Shown: in pieces, positions 21,678 through 33,130 of the stretch
Position numbering within the stretch: position 1 is the stretch's first letter
Layout of the letters: each line of letters starts with the position of its first letter
NCBI GenBank assembly: GCA_011799875.1
Contig: CM022301.1
Location: forward strand, 215,508,526-215,572,525
DNA length: 64,000 nucleotides
Direction of reading: 5' to 3'
From: Thinopyrum elongatum
Lineage: Eukaryota > Streptophyta > Magnoliopsida > Poales > Poaceae
Position numbers and translations under genes: made by a program
Notes under the pieces: generated by a model
Told to the model about the DNA's origin: nothing
Databases searched by the model: none
What the model saw: only the letters and a program-made list of their open reading frames with translations

Positions 21678-21724
21678 GATTCTGGGAGAAGCTGGGGAGG
21701 GGGGCGATTCTGGGAGAATCGCCC
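21678..21724. repeat. Hairpin with direct repeat
   Basis: GGGCGATTCT (21702-21711) and AGAATCGCCC (21715-21724) form a 10-bp stem with loop GGG. CGATTCTGGGAGA occurs at 21678 and again at 21705. This could be one end of a small DNA transposon, but no partner end was found. Confidence 0.6.
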
Positions 21725-21729
21725 AAAAG

Positions 21730-22055
21730 AACTGGCCCCTAGTACTGCAATGCAGGGGAAAAGATTTAGGTGAGTCAAATGAGATATAGCCCTCACGGAT
21801 ATGCTCGCTCGTAGCAACATAGCTTGTGTGGCTGCGGGCAGTCTCCCGCTAATGGGCCGGCCAAACAACATGGTTTATTTTCGTCTCTTGTTATTTTTCT
21901 ATGTGATTATTTTTACTTAGATCGTGCTTTTACCTAGGTTGGCTTCTAATTTCGAATATGTCAATAAACGCAAATAATGGTTAAGAACAAAAAAGAGTTA
22001 TTGAATTCAAGAAATAGGTTCGCAATTTAAAAAAAATAAAAAAAAACATCTGTGC
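21730..22055. other. Unassigned DNA
   Basis: No gene seen. CGCTAATGGGCCGGCC near 21850 resembles TCTAATGGGCCGACCC near 23320, so the two may be related ends of one degraded unit. Confidence 0.4.
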
Positions 22056-23190
22056 CTTCGTAATAAAATGTTTGAGAATTTTGAAAAGTGAGCGAGTTAT
22101 GTACACGAATTCAAAAAAAAAAATCACATATCCAAAAATTGTTCACGAATACACAAAAATATTCAATTATTAAAAATTCAAAATAAGTTTGTGAACTTGG
22201 AAAATGTTTTTTAATTTGATAAATTATATGCAGATTTGAAAAACAAATCTTGAATTCCAAAAATGTTCAAGGTTTATAAACAAATGTTCACGAATAATTT
22301 TTACAAAAGTGAAAGTATTTTGCAATTTATGAACATTACTTGAAAGTACAATTTTTTTTTGAAAATTCGGAACATTTTTCTAGAAAACAGGAATATTTTT
22401 CAAAATTCCAAACATTTTTTTAAAATACGAAGAGTTTAGAAAACGCGAAATTCTGAATAATTATTGAAAACAGGAACATTTTGTGAAATGTGAAACATGT
22501 TTTGATATGTGAGCATTTATTGAATTTTATGAACATCATTGGAATACATGAACAGAATTTGAAAATCGAGCACATTTTTTCATTTGTCAACTACTTTCAA
22601 AATGGGAATATTTTTTGGAATTCTGAAACATTTTATTGAAAAATGTGAACCATTTTTAAATATGTGAACAAATTTTGAAAATGGGAACATATTTTAAAAT
22701 TCCGAAATAATTTCAAAATATGCATTTTTTGAATTTTCCAAACAGTCTTTGAATATGTGAACACATTTTGTGTAGTCAGGACATTTTTTGAAATTCCAAA
22801 CATTTTTATAAAACTTGAATAATGTTTGAAATTCAAGAACAAATTTTGAGTTTTTGAACAGAATTTGAAAATAGGAACATTTTTTTTGAAATTTTAATCA
22901 TCTTCTGAAAATTTCCAAACTTTTTTTGAATGTGTGAATAAAATTTGAAAATGGGAGCATTTTTTTTTAAAAACACACATATTTTTTAAATATGTGAACA
23001 AATTTGAAAATAAGAATACCTTTTGAAATTTCTGAATGAAAATAAAATAAAAATAAAAATAAACACACAAAATAAAAATAAGAAACAAGAAAGCAAAAAG
23101 ATTTAAATGAAATTTGAAATTTTGAATACTTTTTAAATTTCAAACAAATTTTGAAGATTTTTTGAAATTTATGAATAAAAAAAGATAAAT
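22056..23190. repeat. Degenerate GAACATTTTTTGAAATTC-type repeat tract
   Basis: More than 1 kb built of drifting units of about 20-30 bp with the core GAACA(A)TTTTTGAAA. The AT content is very high and there are no supported reading frames. Confidence 0.7.
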
Positions 23191-23593
23191 GAAAAAATAA
23201 AGGAAAAAGACCATAGAAGACAAAAAGGAAACGAAAAGAGCTGAAAAAGAATGGTTGAGGAACCTTCCATAAGGTTCTCAAAACCGGCTGACAAAGAACC
23301 CGTGCCGCAAGCTCGTACAATCTAATGGGCCGACCCATTAGGAGCGACAATGTAGGCGACCAATGCTTATTGCTCGGAATAAGCGACCCATAGCATTTGT
23401 GTACTTATTTCTTGTTACTCGCGGCTACCTATTATAATACACAAAGACCCCCCCTCCCCCTCATTTTGTAAAACACACAAAATGATGGGTGGACGACCTG
23501 ACCCTTAGTTTGTAGATCCAATGGCATGTGTTGGAGTTTCGATGTTTCATTGGAAGGGTGATTTCCACTAGATATTTCCTCGAGTCTGTAGTT
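23191..23593. other. Unassigned DNA before the LINE-like fragment
   Basis: A mixed, less AT-rich stretch. No gene or element end is clear. A C-rich run lies at 23446-23461. Confidence 0.4.
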
Positions 23594-24514
23594 CTTTTTT
23601 GAGGAATGCCATCATGGCTAGCTTTATTAATCATCAAATAACTTGTATAACATTTATAATATTAGAAATAACATAACTCAAAGGCTCCTCAACCCAAATG
23701 TGTGGTTGCGACACAACCTCCCTAAGTAAACAATGAGCGATAACGATGGCATCTTATTACAGAAACTATATTCAACACGAGAGAATGAAGAAGCTTGGAC
23801 ACATATATCATCAAAATAAGGAGCAGTTGCAGCAGAAGAAAAGCCTCTGGCTTGAAGTGTTTCAATGGCTACCAAACAATCTGACTAAATAACGATACAT
23901 CTAAACCAATTTCATTTGTGATCTATATTCCACGCCTAATAGTAAGCACCTCAGTAGTCATCGCATCCAATGCTAATCAACAAAGTCGCTACTAGCGGCA
24001 AGAAACTCACCAACCTTGAGCCACCGCAACCGACTCTCCCTTGTTTGTGTTTTTGTCAAAATCTGTATCCACATTATCATCACAAAGTTCTCCCCCAGCT
24101 TCATCCAACAATTCTTCTTGGTTAAATTTTTCTTCCTCATCGCTCGGATGTTGTTTGCTATAATCACATGTATTGGCATTGCTGCTTGTGAGGACGACGA
24201 CACATCATCCCCATGAATGAAACGCCTTCGACCCCACCAAATATACCATGTTGCCGCTAGGATAATCTCTTTAAAATCCGTTGTATCAATGTGAGTTGTG
24301 TTATCTTGCGTGCACGCAAGAACTCTCCCAACACCACACTTCCCGACCGATCACCACACATCACCCTCTCAATGATATGCAGTAGCCCCATCTCCTCTAA
24401 ACCTCCTTAGCATGGCTACATTAAAACAAACTATGCCAAATATCCTCATAATGGATCATCATCGAGGACAATGGCTCGACATTGAAATATGCTTACTTGC
24501 TAAGACACCAAAAT
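23594..24514 (-). pseudogene. Decayed LINE-type RNase H (RVT_3) fragment
   Basis: On the minus strand, text such as KVGEFLAASSDFVD, AIETLQARGFSSAATAP and YFDDICVQASSF fits the C-terminal RNase H-like domain found in plant LINEs and related non-LTR reverse transcriptase genes. The upstream part, with a WW-G-RR-FIHG type block near 24230, fits the zinc-binding region before it. Frames change several times and stops are frequent, so it is dead. At its 3' end (plus-strand left) a short A run (T run at 23594-23600) follows a stop, as expected for a LINE tail. The 5' end is cut by a Copia-like LTR at 24515. Confidence 0.6.
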
Positions 24515-24554
24515 TGTTGGGAAAAATAGTAGATTTTTTTACGTACCTGCATAC
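24515..24554 (-). repeat. First 40 bp of a Copia-like LTR, interrupted by Angela-C
   Basis: Starts TGTTGGGAAAAATAG. The sequence continues at 60912 once Angela-C and one copy of its duplication catac (24550-24554, 60907-60911) are removed. Confidence 0.65.
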
Positions 24555-25463
24555 TGTTGGAAATATGCCCTAGAGGCAATAATAAATTGGTTATTATCAT
24601 ATTTCCTTGTTCATGATAAATGTTTATCATTCATGCTAGAATTGTATTGACCGGAAACTTAAATACATGTGTGAATACATAGACAACACAGTGTCCCTAG
24701 TGAGCCTATACTAGACTAGCTTGTTGATCAAAGATGGTTAAGGTTTCCTAACAATAGACATGAGTTGTCATTTGATAACAAGATCACATCATTAGGAGAA
24801 TGATGTGATGGTCAAGACCCAACCGTAAGCTTAGCATCAGATCATTTAGTTTATTTGCTATAGCTTTCTTCATGTCAAGTATCTGTTCCTTAAACCATGA
24901 GATCGTGTAACTCCCTGACACCGGAGGAATACTTAGTGTGTATCCAAACGTCAATTCATAACTGGGTGATCATAAAGGTGCTCTACAGGTATCTCCGAAG
25001 GTATCTGTTGGGTTGGCATGGATCAAGACTGAGATTTGTCACTCCGTATGACGAAGAGATATCTCTGGCCCTCTCGGTAATACAACATCTTAAAGAGCTT
25101 GCAAGCAATGTGACTAATGAGTTAGTCACGTGATCTTGTATTACGGAACAAGTAAAGAGACTTGCCGGTAATGAGATTGAACTAGGTATGGAGATACCTA
25201 CGATCGAATCTCGGGCAAGTAACATATCGCCGGACAAAGGGAATTGCATACAGGATTAACCGAATCCTTGATGTCGTGGTTCAACCAATAAAAGATCTTC
25301 GTGGAATATGTAGAAATCAATATGGGCATCCAGGTTTCGCTATTGGTTATTGACCGGAGAGGTGTCTCGGTCATGACTACATGATTGCCGAACCCGCAGG
25401 GTCGCACGCTTAACGTTCGTTGACGCTAGAGTAGTATTGGGATATTTGATTATTGGTAACCGA
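24555..25463 (+). repeat. 5' LTR of Angela-C, part 1
   Basis: Starts TGTTGGAAATATGCCC and matches the 3' LTR from 59161 to about 60070. Interrupted by L2 with duplication accga (25459-25463 and 46193-46197). Confidence 0.92.
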
Positions 25464-26301
25464 TGTGACGACCCCGGCTTAATCGTGCACTAATCATACA
25501 CGCAAATGCACACGATCAAGCCTAAGGACTCACTTGAAGATATCACAACACAACTCTAAAACATAAATAAAGTCATACAAGCTTTATATTACAAGCCAGG
25601 GGCCTCGAGGGCTCGAATACATAAGCTCATTTACAAGCGTCAGCGGAAGCATCAGATATCTGAGTACAGATATAAAAAGAAAGACAGAATAAGCCTTTAG
25701 AAGGCGGGGCAAAAGAAAACACTACGATCGAAAGGCGCAGGCCTCCTGCCTGGGACCCTCCGAACCTACTCCTGGTCATCGGACGGCTCCTTGTAGTAGT
25801 ACTCGCCAGGAGGGTAGTAGTAGTAGCCGTCGGCGGGGGCAGCTGGCTCAGGGGCTCCGTCATTTGGTTGCATCAAACGGATATGGGGAGAAAAATAAAG
25901 CAAAGCAACCGTGAGTACTCATCCGAAGTACTCAGCAAGCAAGGATCTACACTACATATGCTACATTTTCAAGGAAAGGCTGTATATGTGGACTGGGTTG
26001 CAGAAATGCCAGAATAGAGGGAATAGCCTAGTCCTTTCGAAGACTAGCATCTTCATCATCTTCAGCGGTCTTGCAGCATTAGAAGAGTGCAGAATAACAT
26101 AATGTAAAGTAATACTAGTGTCATCAACCTCGCCCAGAGATCCTTCCTCGACTCCCTGCGAGAAAGCAATCCCAGAGCCATACTATCCAGTTATCATCTC
26201 AAGTGTCAGGTTCTAGTTGTATCGATCGAGATACAACTTCGAGTATCCGTTACCGTAGGACAGGCTATCAATAGATGTTTTCTTCCCTGCAGGGGTGCAC
26301 C
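25464..26301 (-). repeat. L2: solo LTR, plus-strand left part
   Basis: Starts TGTGACGACCCC. The first 300 bp align with L1 at 10304 onward (shared blocks such as ATCATACACGCAAATG and CCAGGGGCCTCGAGGG). Angela-B interrupts it at 26301. The other part is 44717-46192. Confidence 0.88.
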
Positions 26302-27977
26302 TGTTGGGGAACGTAGCATGCAATTTCAAAAAAATTCCTACGATCACGCAAGATCTATCTAGGAGATGCATAGCAACGAGCGGGGAGAGTGTGTCCACGT
26401 ACCCTCGTAGACCGAAAGCGGAAGCGTTTGACGACGTGGTTGATGTAGTCGTACACCTTCACGGTCCGTCCCGATCAAGTACCGAACGTACGGCACCTCC
26501 GCGTTCAGCACACGTTTAGCTCGATGACGTCCTCGCCTTCTTGATCCAGCAAGACGGGCGAAGTAGTAGATGAGTTCCGGCAGCACGACGGCGTGGTGAC
26601 GGTGTTGGTGAAGAACAATCTCCGCAGGGCTTCGCCAAGCACTACAGAAACTATGACGGAGGATAAACTAGAGGGGACGGGGTTTCCGGCACACGGCTTG
26701 GTGAATCTTGATGTATCTTTGGTGCTAGCCCTGCCCCTCTATATATATGTTGAGCCCTGGGGTCGAAACTTGGAGCAAAAGCCTCCTCAAAGTTGGTTTT
26801 GCCCGAAAGGCAAGAGTCCCACTCGGACTCCAGGACCAAACGCCACAATCCTTGGCGTCTGGCCCAGACGCCATGGGCCTCGGCTTCTGGCCCAGGGCCA
26901 GACGCCAAGGTCTCCAGTGTTTGGCCCCCTGGCCTCCGCAAAACTCCTTTTGCACCGACTTATCGCCCCGTGGGCCTGACCCCTTGGCCTAACCATATCA
27001 TCCAATATATGAATCTTTACCTCCGGACCATTCCGGAGCTCCTCGTCATGTCCTTGATCTCATCCGGGACTCCGAACAACATTTGGTCACCAACATACAT
27101 AACTCATATAGTACTATATCGTCAACGAACGTTAAGCGTGCGGACCCTACGGGTTTGAGAACTATGTAGACATGACTGAGACACCTCTCTAGTCAATAAC
27201 CAATAGCGGAACCTGGATGCCCATATTGGCTCCTACATATTCTACGAAGATCTTTATCGGTCGAACCGTTATGACAACATACGTTATTCCCTTTGTCATC
27301 GGTATGTTACTTGCCCGAGATTCGATCGTCGGTATCATCATACCTAGTTCAATCTCGTTACCGGCAAGTCTCTTTACTCGTTCCGTAATGCATCATCCCG
27401 CAACTAACTCATTAGTCACATTGCTTGCAAGGCTTCATATGATGTGCATTACCGAGAGGGCCCAGAGATACCTCTTCGATACTCGGAGTAACAAATCCTA
27501 ATCTCGATCTATGCCAACCCAACAAACACCTTCGAAGACACCTATAGAGCATCTTTATAATCACCCAGTTACATTGTGACGTTTGATAGCACACAAGGTG
27601 TTCTTCCGGTATTCGGGAGTTGCATAATCTCATAGTCAGAGGAATATGTATAAGTCATGAAGAAAGCTTTAGCAATAAAACTTAACGGTCCTTATGCTAA
27701 GCTAACGGTTGGGTCTTGTCCATCACATCATTCTCCTAATGATGTGATCCCATTCATCAAATGACAACACATGTCTATGGTTAGGAAACTTAACCATCTT
27801 TGATTAACGAGCTAGTCAAGTAGAGGCATACTAGGGACACAATGTTTTGTCTATGTATTCACACATGTATCAAGTTTCCAGTTAATACAATTCTAGCATG
27901 AATAATAAACATTTATCATGATGTAAGGAAATATAAAATAACAACTTTATTATTGCCTCTAGGGCATATTTCCTTCA
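26302..27977 (-). repeat. 3' LTR of Angela-B (1676 bp)
   Basis: Plus-strand start TGTTGGGGAACG, end TATTTCCTTCA. TATA-like TATATATAT at 26740-26748 (minus-strand use). A hairpin-forming pair lies at 26851-26862 and 26898-26909. Confidence 0.92.
26851..26909. repeat. Inverted repeat in the Angela-B LTR
   Basis: CTTGGCGTCTGG and CCAGACGCCAAG with a 35-bp spacer; GGCGTCTGGCCCAGACGCC inside it is itself close to a palindrome. In the other LTR (around 43590) the left arm has two changes. Confidence 0.75.
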
Positions 27978-27990
27978 GTCTCCCACTTGC
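27978..27990 (-). other. Polypurine tract of Angela-B
   Basis: Reverse complement of GCAAGTGGGAGAC, next to the LTR. Confidence 0.85.
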
Positions 27991-28200
27991 ACTAGAGTCA
28001 ATAATCTAGTTCACATCGCCATGTGATTTAACACCAGTAGTTCACATCTGTATGTGATTAACACCCATAGTTCACATCGCCATGTGACCAACACCCAAAG
28101 GGTTTACTAGAGTCAAAAATCTAGTTCACATCGCTATGTGATTAACACCCAAAGAGTACTACGGTGTGATCATGTTTTGCTTGTGAGAGAAATTTAGTCA
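27991..28200 (-). repeat. Tandem repeats before the polypurine tract of Angela-B
   Basis: Four drifting copies of AGTTCACATCGCCATGTG(A)TTAACACC between about 28010 and 28155, one preceded by a repeat of the TTTACTAGAGTCAAAAATCT piece that also lies by the tract. Angela-A and Angela-C have a single copy of the region. Confidence 0.75.
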
Positions 28201-29247
28201 AAGGGTCTGCCACATTCAGAGCCGTATGTATTTTACAATGCTCTGCATGGAGCTACTCTAGCTAATTGCTCCCACTTTCAATATGTATCCAGATTGAGAC
28301 TCAGAGTCATCTGGATCGGTGTAAAAGTTTGCATCGACGTAACTCTTTACGACGAACTCTTTATCACCTCCATAACCGAGAAATATTTCCTTAGTCCTCT
28401 TAGGTAACTAAGGATAACTTTGACCGCTGTCCAGTGATAAGGTACCCCCTTGCCAAACTCATGATAAGGTACACAATAGGTCTGGTACACAGCATAGCAT
28501 ACTTTATAGAACCTATGGCTGAGGCATAGGGAATGACTTTTCATTCTCTCTCTATCTTCTGCCGTGGTCATGCTTTGAGTCTTACTCAACTTTATTCCTT
28601 GAATATAGGCAAGAACTCTTTCTTTGACTGATCCTTTTTGAACTCCTTCAAAACTTTATCAAGGTATATGCTTTGTGAAAGTCCTATTAAGCGTCTCGAT
28701 CTATCCCTATAGATCTTGATGCTCAATACTTAAGCAGCTTCACCGAGGTCTTTCCTTGAAAAACACCTTTCAAACACTCCTTTATGCTTTCCAGAAAATT
28801 CTACATCATTTCCGATCAACAATATGTCATTCACATATACTTATCAGAAAGGCTGTAGTGCTCCCACTCACTTTCTAGTAAATACAGGCTTCACCGCAAG
28901 TCTGTATAAAACTATATGCTTTGATTAACTCATCAAAGCGTATATTCCAACTCTGAGATGCTTGCACCAGTCCATAGATGGATCGCTGGAGCTTGCACAC
29001 TTTGTTAGCACCTTTAGGATTGACAAAACCTTCTGGTTGTATCATATACAACTCTTCTTTAATAAATCCATCAAGGATTGCAGTTTTGACATCCATTTGC
29101 CAGATTTCATAAATGCGGCAATTGCTAAAATGATTCGGACAGACTTAAGCACCGATACGAGTGAGAAAATCTCATCGTAGTCAACACCTTGAACTTGTCG
29201 AAAAACTTTTGCGACAATTCAAGCTTTGTAGATAGTAACACTACTAT
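28201..29247 (-). pseudogene. pol: RT C-terminal half and remnant RNase H, Angela-B
   Basis: Readable RT text at 28875-29096 (MDVKTAILDGFIKEELYMIQ, VCKLQRSIYGLVQAS). The catalytic motif at 28826-28837 reads YVND, so one metal-binding Asp is lost. 28347-28589 holds the connection to RNase H. Most of RNase H, from the SWCSSKQ block to HKRTKHI, is missing: the text jumps from a YILKVGA-like piece to the C-terminal tail. The 5' part of RT continues at 39246 on the far side of G2. Confidence 0.8.
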
Positions 29248-32078
29248 TGTAACATCCCAAATTTTTAATTTGGAATGTTATACATAGATCATTCACTGCA
29301 TATCATATTTTATTGCATTTCGTTTTGCGATCCTTGAAAATTCTAAGCAACTCAAGGACCCACGGAGAGAGTTGGGGATTTCACCGTTTTCATATTTGAA
29401 TTTTCTCAAATATTGAAACAGGGATCAATTTGGTTTAACTATTTTTTCTCTCCGAAAATATTTCATATTAAAAATATATGAGAGGAGATAATATGACTTC
29501 TCCAAAATAAATGGAATATTGGAGGAAAAATATTAAAATCAAATAAATATTTTATTTGGATTTTTATTGCAATTTTATTTGGATTTAGAAAAAAATATGC
29601 ATTTTTCAAAATTGCATTAGAGTCCCAAATAAATGTTTACCTTGTCCGGGAGATTTTTAGAGGACGGGGAAAATTTATTTCGGGAATTTTGGAGTCCGTT
29701 TAGTATTTCTTTTATTTGTTTTTCTGCGCGGAATTATTTTTTTTTTTTTTAAAAAAAATCCGCCGGACCGAACTGGGCCGAAGCCCAGCCGGCCCAGCAG
29801 CCTCGCCGCCGCCTTTCCTCCCCGTGGCCGACCGGGACTCTCCCGGAGTCCGCCGCCGCCGCGCCTCCGCCCCGTCGCCCCCTCGCCCAAGCCACCCCCT
29901 CCCCCCTTAAAAAGCCGACCCGGGGCCCCCCCTGGAGCCCCAAGCCGCCGCCGCCGCCCGCCGCCGCCTGCCCTCGCCGCGCCGCCGAGCCGCCGCGCCG
30001 CCTCGCTCGCCAGCCGCCGCCGCGTCCGCCGCCCGCCGCCGCCCGCCGCCGCCGCACTCCGCCGCGCAGCGCCGCCGCACCGCGCGCCCCACACCGCCGC
30101 CCCGCCGGAGCCTCGCCGGAATCCCGCCGCCGCCTCGGTTTTCGCGAGAAAACCGATCGGTTTTTGTTTAAACCCTAGATCTAGGTTCGGTTTTTTTTTA
30201 AATACCGGTTTATTCTTTTTAGATCGGTTTTCCGTCGGTTTAGTTATTTAGCGGACGTTCGTCCGTACGTTCGTTTTAACGAACGGTTTTCACCGTTTAA
30301 CCGCAGACAGCGAACGTTCGTTCGTTAGCCTGTTCGTTAGTTTTCTTTTTCTCGGATTTTCCGCGATTATTTTCGATCGCGATTTCTGATCCGATTTTCG
30401 TTTTAGTATAACTTTTCGCTCGTTTGTCGGAATCAGGCGATTCAAGCGCCTAGATCTTCGTCTCGAAGCCCTCTTTCTGTTTAACCAACTTAAACAAGTT
30501 TTTGCTACTGTAAAATTTGACTTTAGTCCAGATTAGTAATCAAAGCTTGTTTCTTTCGCAGTTTGAGTTTCGTTGCTCCGTTTGATTCGATTCTTTTTGC
30601 AAACCGGAGTTCTTCAGTTGAACTTTCTGGTTAGGTCTTCTCATTTGAGTTTTACCCGTGCATCTTCGCTTGATTGCTTATGTATGCTATTGTTTGTTTG
30701 CGATAGAATTCCCGGAGTGCGAAGCGTGCTACTACGAGTCTCTAGGATTTGCAGATCGTCAGCAAGGCAAGTAACACATTGATCATACTTCTTCGTTACC
30801 CAGTTTTTATGCATTAGTTTCGACCCTCAAATATTGCATGATTAGGATGTGATTAACTTGTGGGTACTGGGAAGTAGATGATGAGGTAGAACCTATTGCC
30901 ATTTTATTATAAAACCCTTGGGAGTTACTTCCACGCTATGCTTATGTTGCCATGCTATGCTCGTAGACGTGGATTGGGTTTTGAGTGTATTCCATGACAG
31001 ATGTGAGATTTTTAATGAATGGTTCAACTTAAGGTGGCAACTTTAATACACATCTGGGTGGATTGCTTGTTTGGGCACCTGGGGATATACCAGTGTTGTC
31101 CTAGGAGATCCCGGGGATATACCGTGTGATCCTCCTACGGTCCGCCACCCAGGCTCAAAGGGATCATAAGATTATTCATGCTAGAAACTTCCGTGTGCAG
31201 CCACAAGCTATTATGGGCTCTAGCATAGTTGAGTATGTTACATGACCTCTTTCAGTGGTAGGCTAGCAGATGTAGGGGAAAGTAGGTGTAACGGTCTACC
31301 CAGAGTAAAGAGTAAATGTTTCTGAAAGACTGTGTCTCGGTCATCCGTTTCTCAAACACCATGTAGTGCGAGAAATCCAACGGAGGAGATCGAGTCTTGT
31401 GGGGAAAAGTGCACAAGCCTCTGCAGAGTGTACAAACTAGTCATGATTAGCCGTGTCCCCGGTTATGGACATCTTGAGTATCTGGTTCTTGGATCATCAT
31501 ATTGAATCCCATCACTCTAAATTAATTTGTTGGGATTAATAATTACTTTTAATTGGGATTGAGAGGGGGATTTACCTTCTCAATGTTCAACAACCACCAT
31601 GATAGTTAAATAAAATATATCCCTTTGTTGTAGGAAAAAATTGGCTTTTCGCAAAACAGTACAACCCTAGAGCTTTTCCACCAGCCAAATATGCATGTAG
31701 TATTAGCAATTATTCTGTTCATTGCTCTACTGTGTTATATTGCCAGCATATTCCATGTGCTGACCCGTTTCGGGCTGCAACGTATCATGTTGCAGACTTT
31801 TCAGACGAGGAGTAAGGTGTGCTAGGTCGTTGTCGTGCACTCAGCTATGCCGTTGGAGTTGATGGACTCACTTTACCTTCCAAGCCTTCCGCTGTTATCT
31901 TATTTAGATGGCATTAAGCCATATTTATTGTAATCAGTTCTCTTTTGAGACATTCGATGTAATAAGTGTGTGATTGCACTCTGTTATAAATCCTTCGAGT
32001 ACTGTGTGTGTCAGCATTACCGATCCAGGGATGACACTTGAACACAGAGATTCGATCCATTCGGGTCGGGTCGCTACA
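29248..32078 (+). repeat. 5' LTR of G2 (2831 bp)
   Basis: Starts TGTAACATCCC and ends GGGTCGCTACA. The first 500 bp are AT-rich, then a strongly CG-rich block (29760-30130) follows, then a run of CGTTCG-rich sequence. The Gly/Arg/Ala-rich frames in the GC block are composition effects. The 3' LTR lacks about 560 bp of this. Confidence 0.92.
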
Positions 32079-32082
32079 GAGA

Positions 32083-32095
32083 TGGTATCTGAGCA
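32083..32095 (+). other. Primer binding site of G2
   Basis: TGGTATCTGAGCA, four bases after the LTR. Near match to the tRNA-Met site TGGTATCAGAGC. Confidence 0.8.
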
Positions 32096-32186
32096 CACGC
32101 TGACTGTAGGACACGACCACTAAGAAAAGCCATAGGACACTCTTCTCTACTCATTTCTGACTTCTCTCCATCTTCTATTCTCTAGG

Positions 32187-32930
32187 ATGGCAGACTCAAG
32201 GAACAAGTTTACACAACCGGATGAAGACACACCTTTTGGACGACACTTGAAGGAAGTCACTAGGTACCTGAACATCGGAATACCAAGCTTCACCGGGACC
32301 TACACCGCCACTGTACCAGAAGAGGAGCGTTGGATGATTCGAGTTCAAATTCCAGGAAGGACATTCACGCCAGTTACGGAGCCCATAGAGTTTTCCTTTG
32401 ATGCACCAACCTGGAGTCTAGGAAAGAGCATGGCAGCCCACATCGCCATGGGACGCATCGGTGAAGTGTATCACAAGGATCTTAAGGACACGATCTACCA
32501 GTTATGTGGGCGCCGAGATGAGCAATGGGAGATGATCAGCACCCGGAGGGACAGGCCCATTGCAGCTTTCATCCAGGAGTTAAACCAGCACATTCGTCGA
32601 CAGGAGAACCAGATGTGTGCAAGCATGATAGATTTGAAGAAGGTGATGACCAGGAACATGGAGCTAGAAGAGGAACTCAAGTCTACACGCGACGGATACG
32701 AGGAGGAAATCGCAATACTAGTGGAAAAGAATGACGACCTGACAAGGAAGCTAGGAGTATTCATGGGAGACCCCGCGCCCGGAGAAGAAGACGACGAACC
32801 TGAGGAAATTCGATCTGAAGACTACATCATCATCGACGACACCAACTCCGACCCCGACAGTAGTGATGATGATTATGAAGACGAAGCTGGAGCGGATATC
32901 ATGGAGTCTTCCACCGATCAAAATTTCTAG
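32187..32930 (+). CDS. Extra ORF upstream of gag in G2, 247 aa, function unknown
   Basis: Intact frame starting 108 bp after the LTR; the ATG at 32187 is the first in the frame. It is not gag: the capsid gene starts at 33131. Parts seen: residues 15-95 have a helix-strand-strand-strand-helix look (HLKEVTRYLNI; TGTYTATV; WMIRVQIPGRTF; IEFSFDAP; SLGKSMAAHIAMGRI), a layout like a double-stranded RNA binding domain; residues 125-190 look like a coiled coil; residues 199-240 are very acidic. No zinc or catalytic motif is visible. Similar pre-gag ORFs exist, as I recall, in some grass gypsy families, with no agreed role. That it is the only undamaged ORF in the element hints at recent selection, or just youth. 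Confidence 0.75.
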   Translation: MADSRNKFTQPDEDTPFGRHLKEVTRYLNIGIPSFTGTYTATVPEEERWMIRVQIPGRTFTPVTEPIEFSFDAPTWSLGKSMAAHIAMGRIGEVYHKDLKDTIYQLCGRRDEQWEMISTRRDRPIAAFIQELNQHIRRQENQMCASMIDLKKVMTRNMELEEELKSTRDGYEEEIAILVEKNDDLTRKLGVFMGDPAPGEEDDEPEEIRSEDYIIIDDTNSDPDSSDDDYEDEAGADIMESSTDQNF

Positions 32931-33130
32931 ATGACCACCATATTATCATTAGTATTTTCCCCATTTAAATAGTAATAGTCCGAGCACTTTTGTAACGGTA
33001 GTTAGATCGATTGTATGCTCTTGCTTGAATTGAGTGGTGTGTTATGAATGTGTTTGTCTCATGTGCATATGGGTAGTGCTTTCTCACTAGACCTTACTCT
33101 ATTCTAATCTCTTCCCTCTAAACCCATCAG

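Noticed and set aside
29675..30094. 139-residue Gly/Arg/Ala-rich minus-strand frame
   Set aside because: Lies in the GC-rich part of the G2 LTR and is missing from the other LTR; composition effect.
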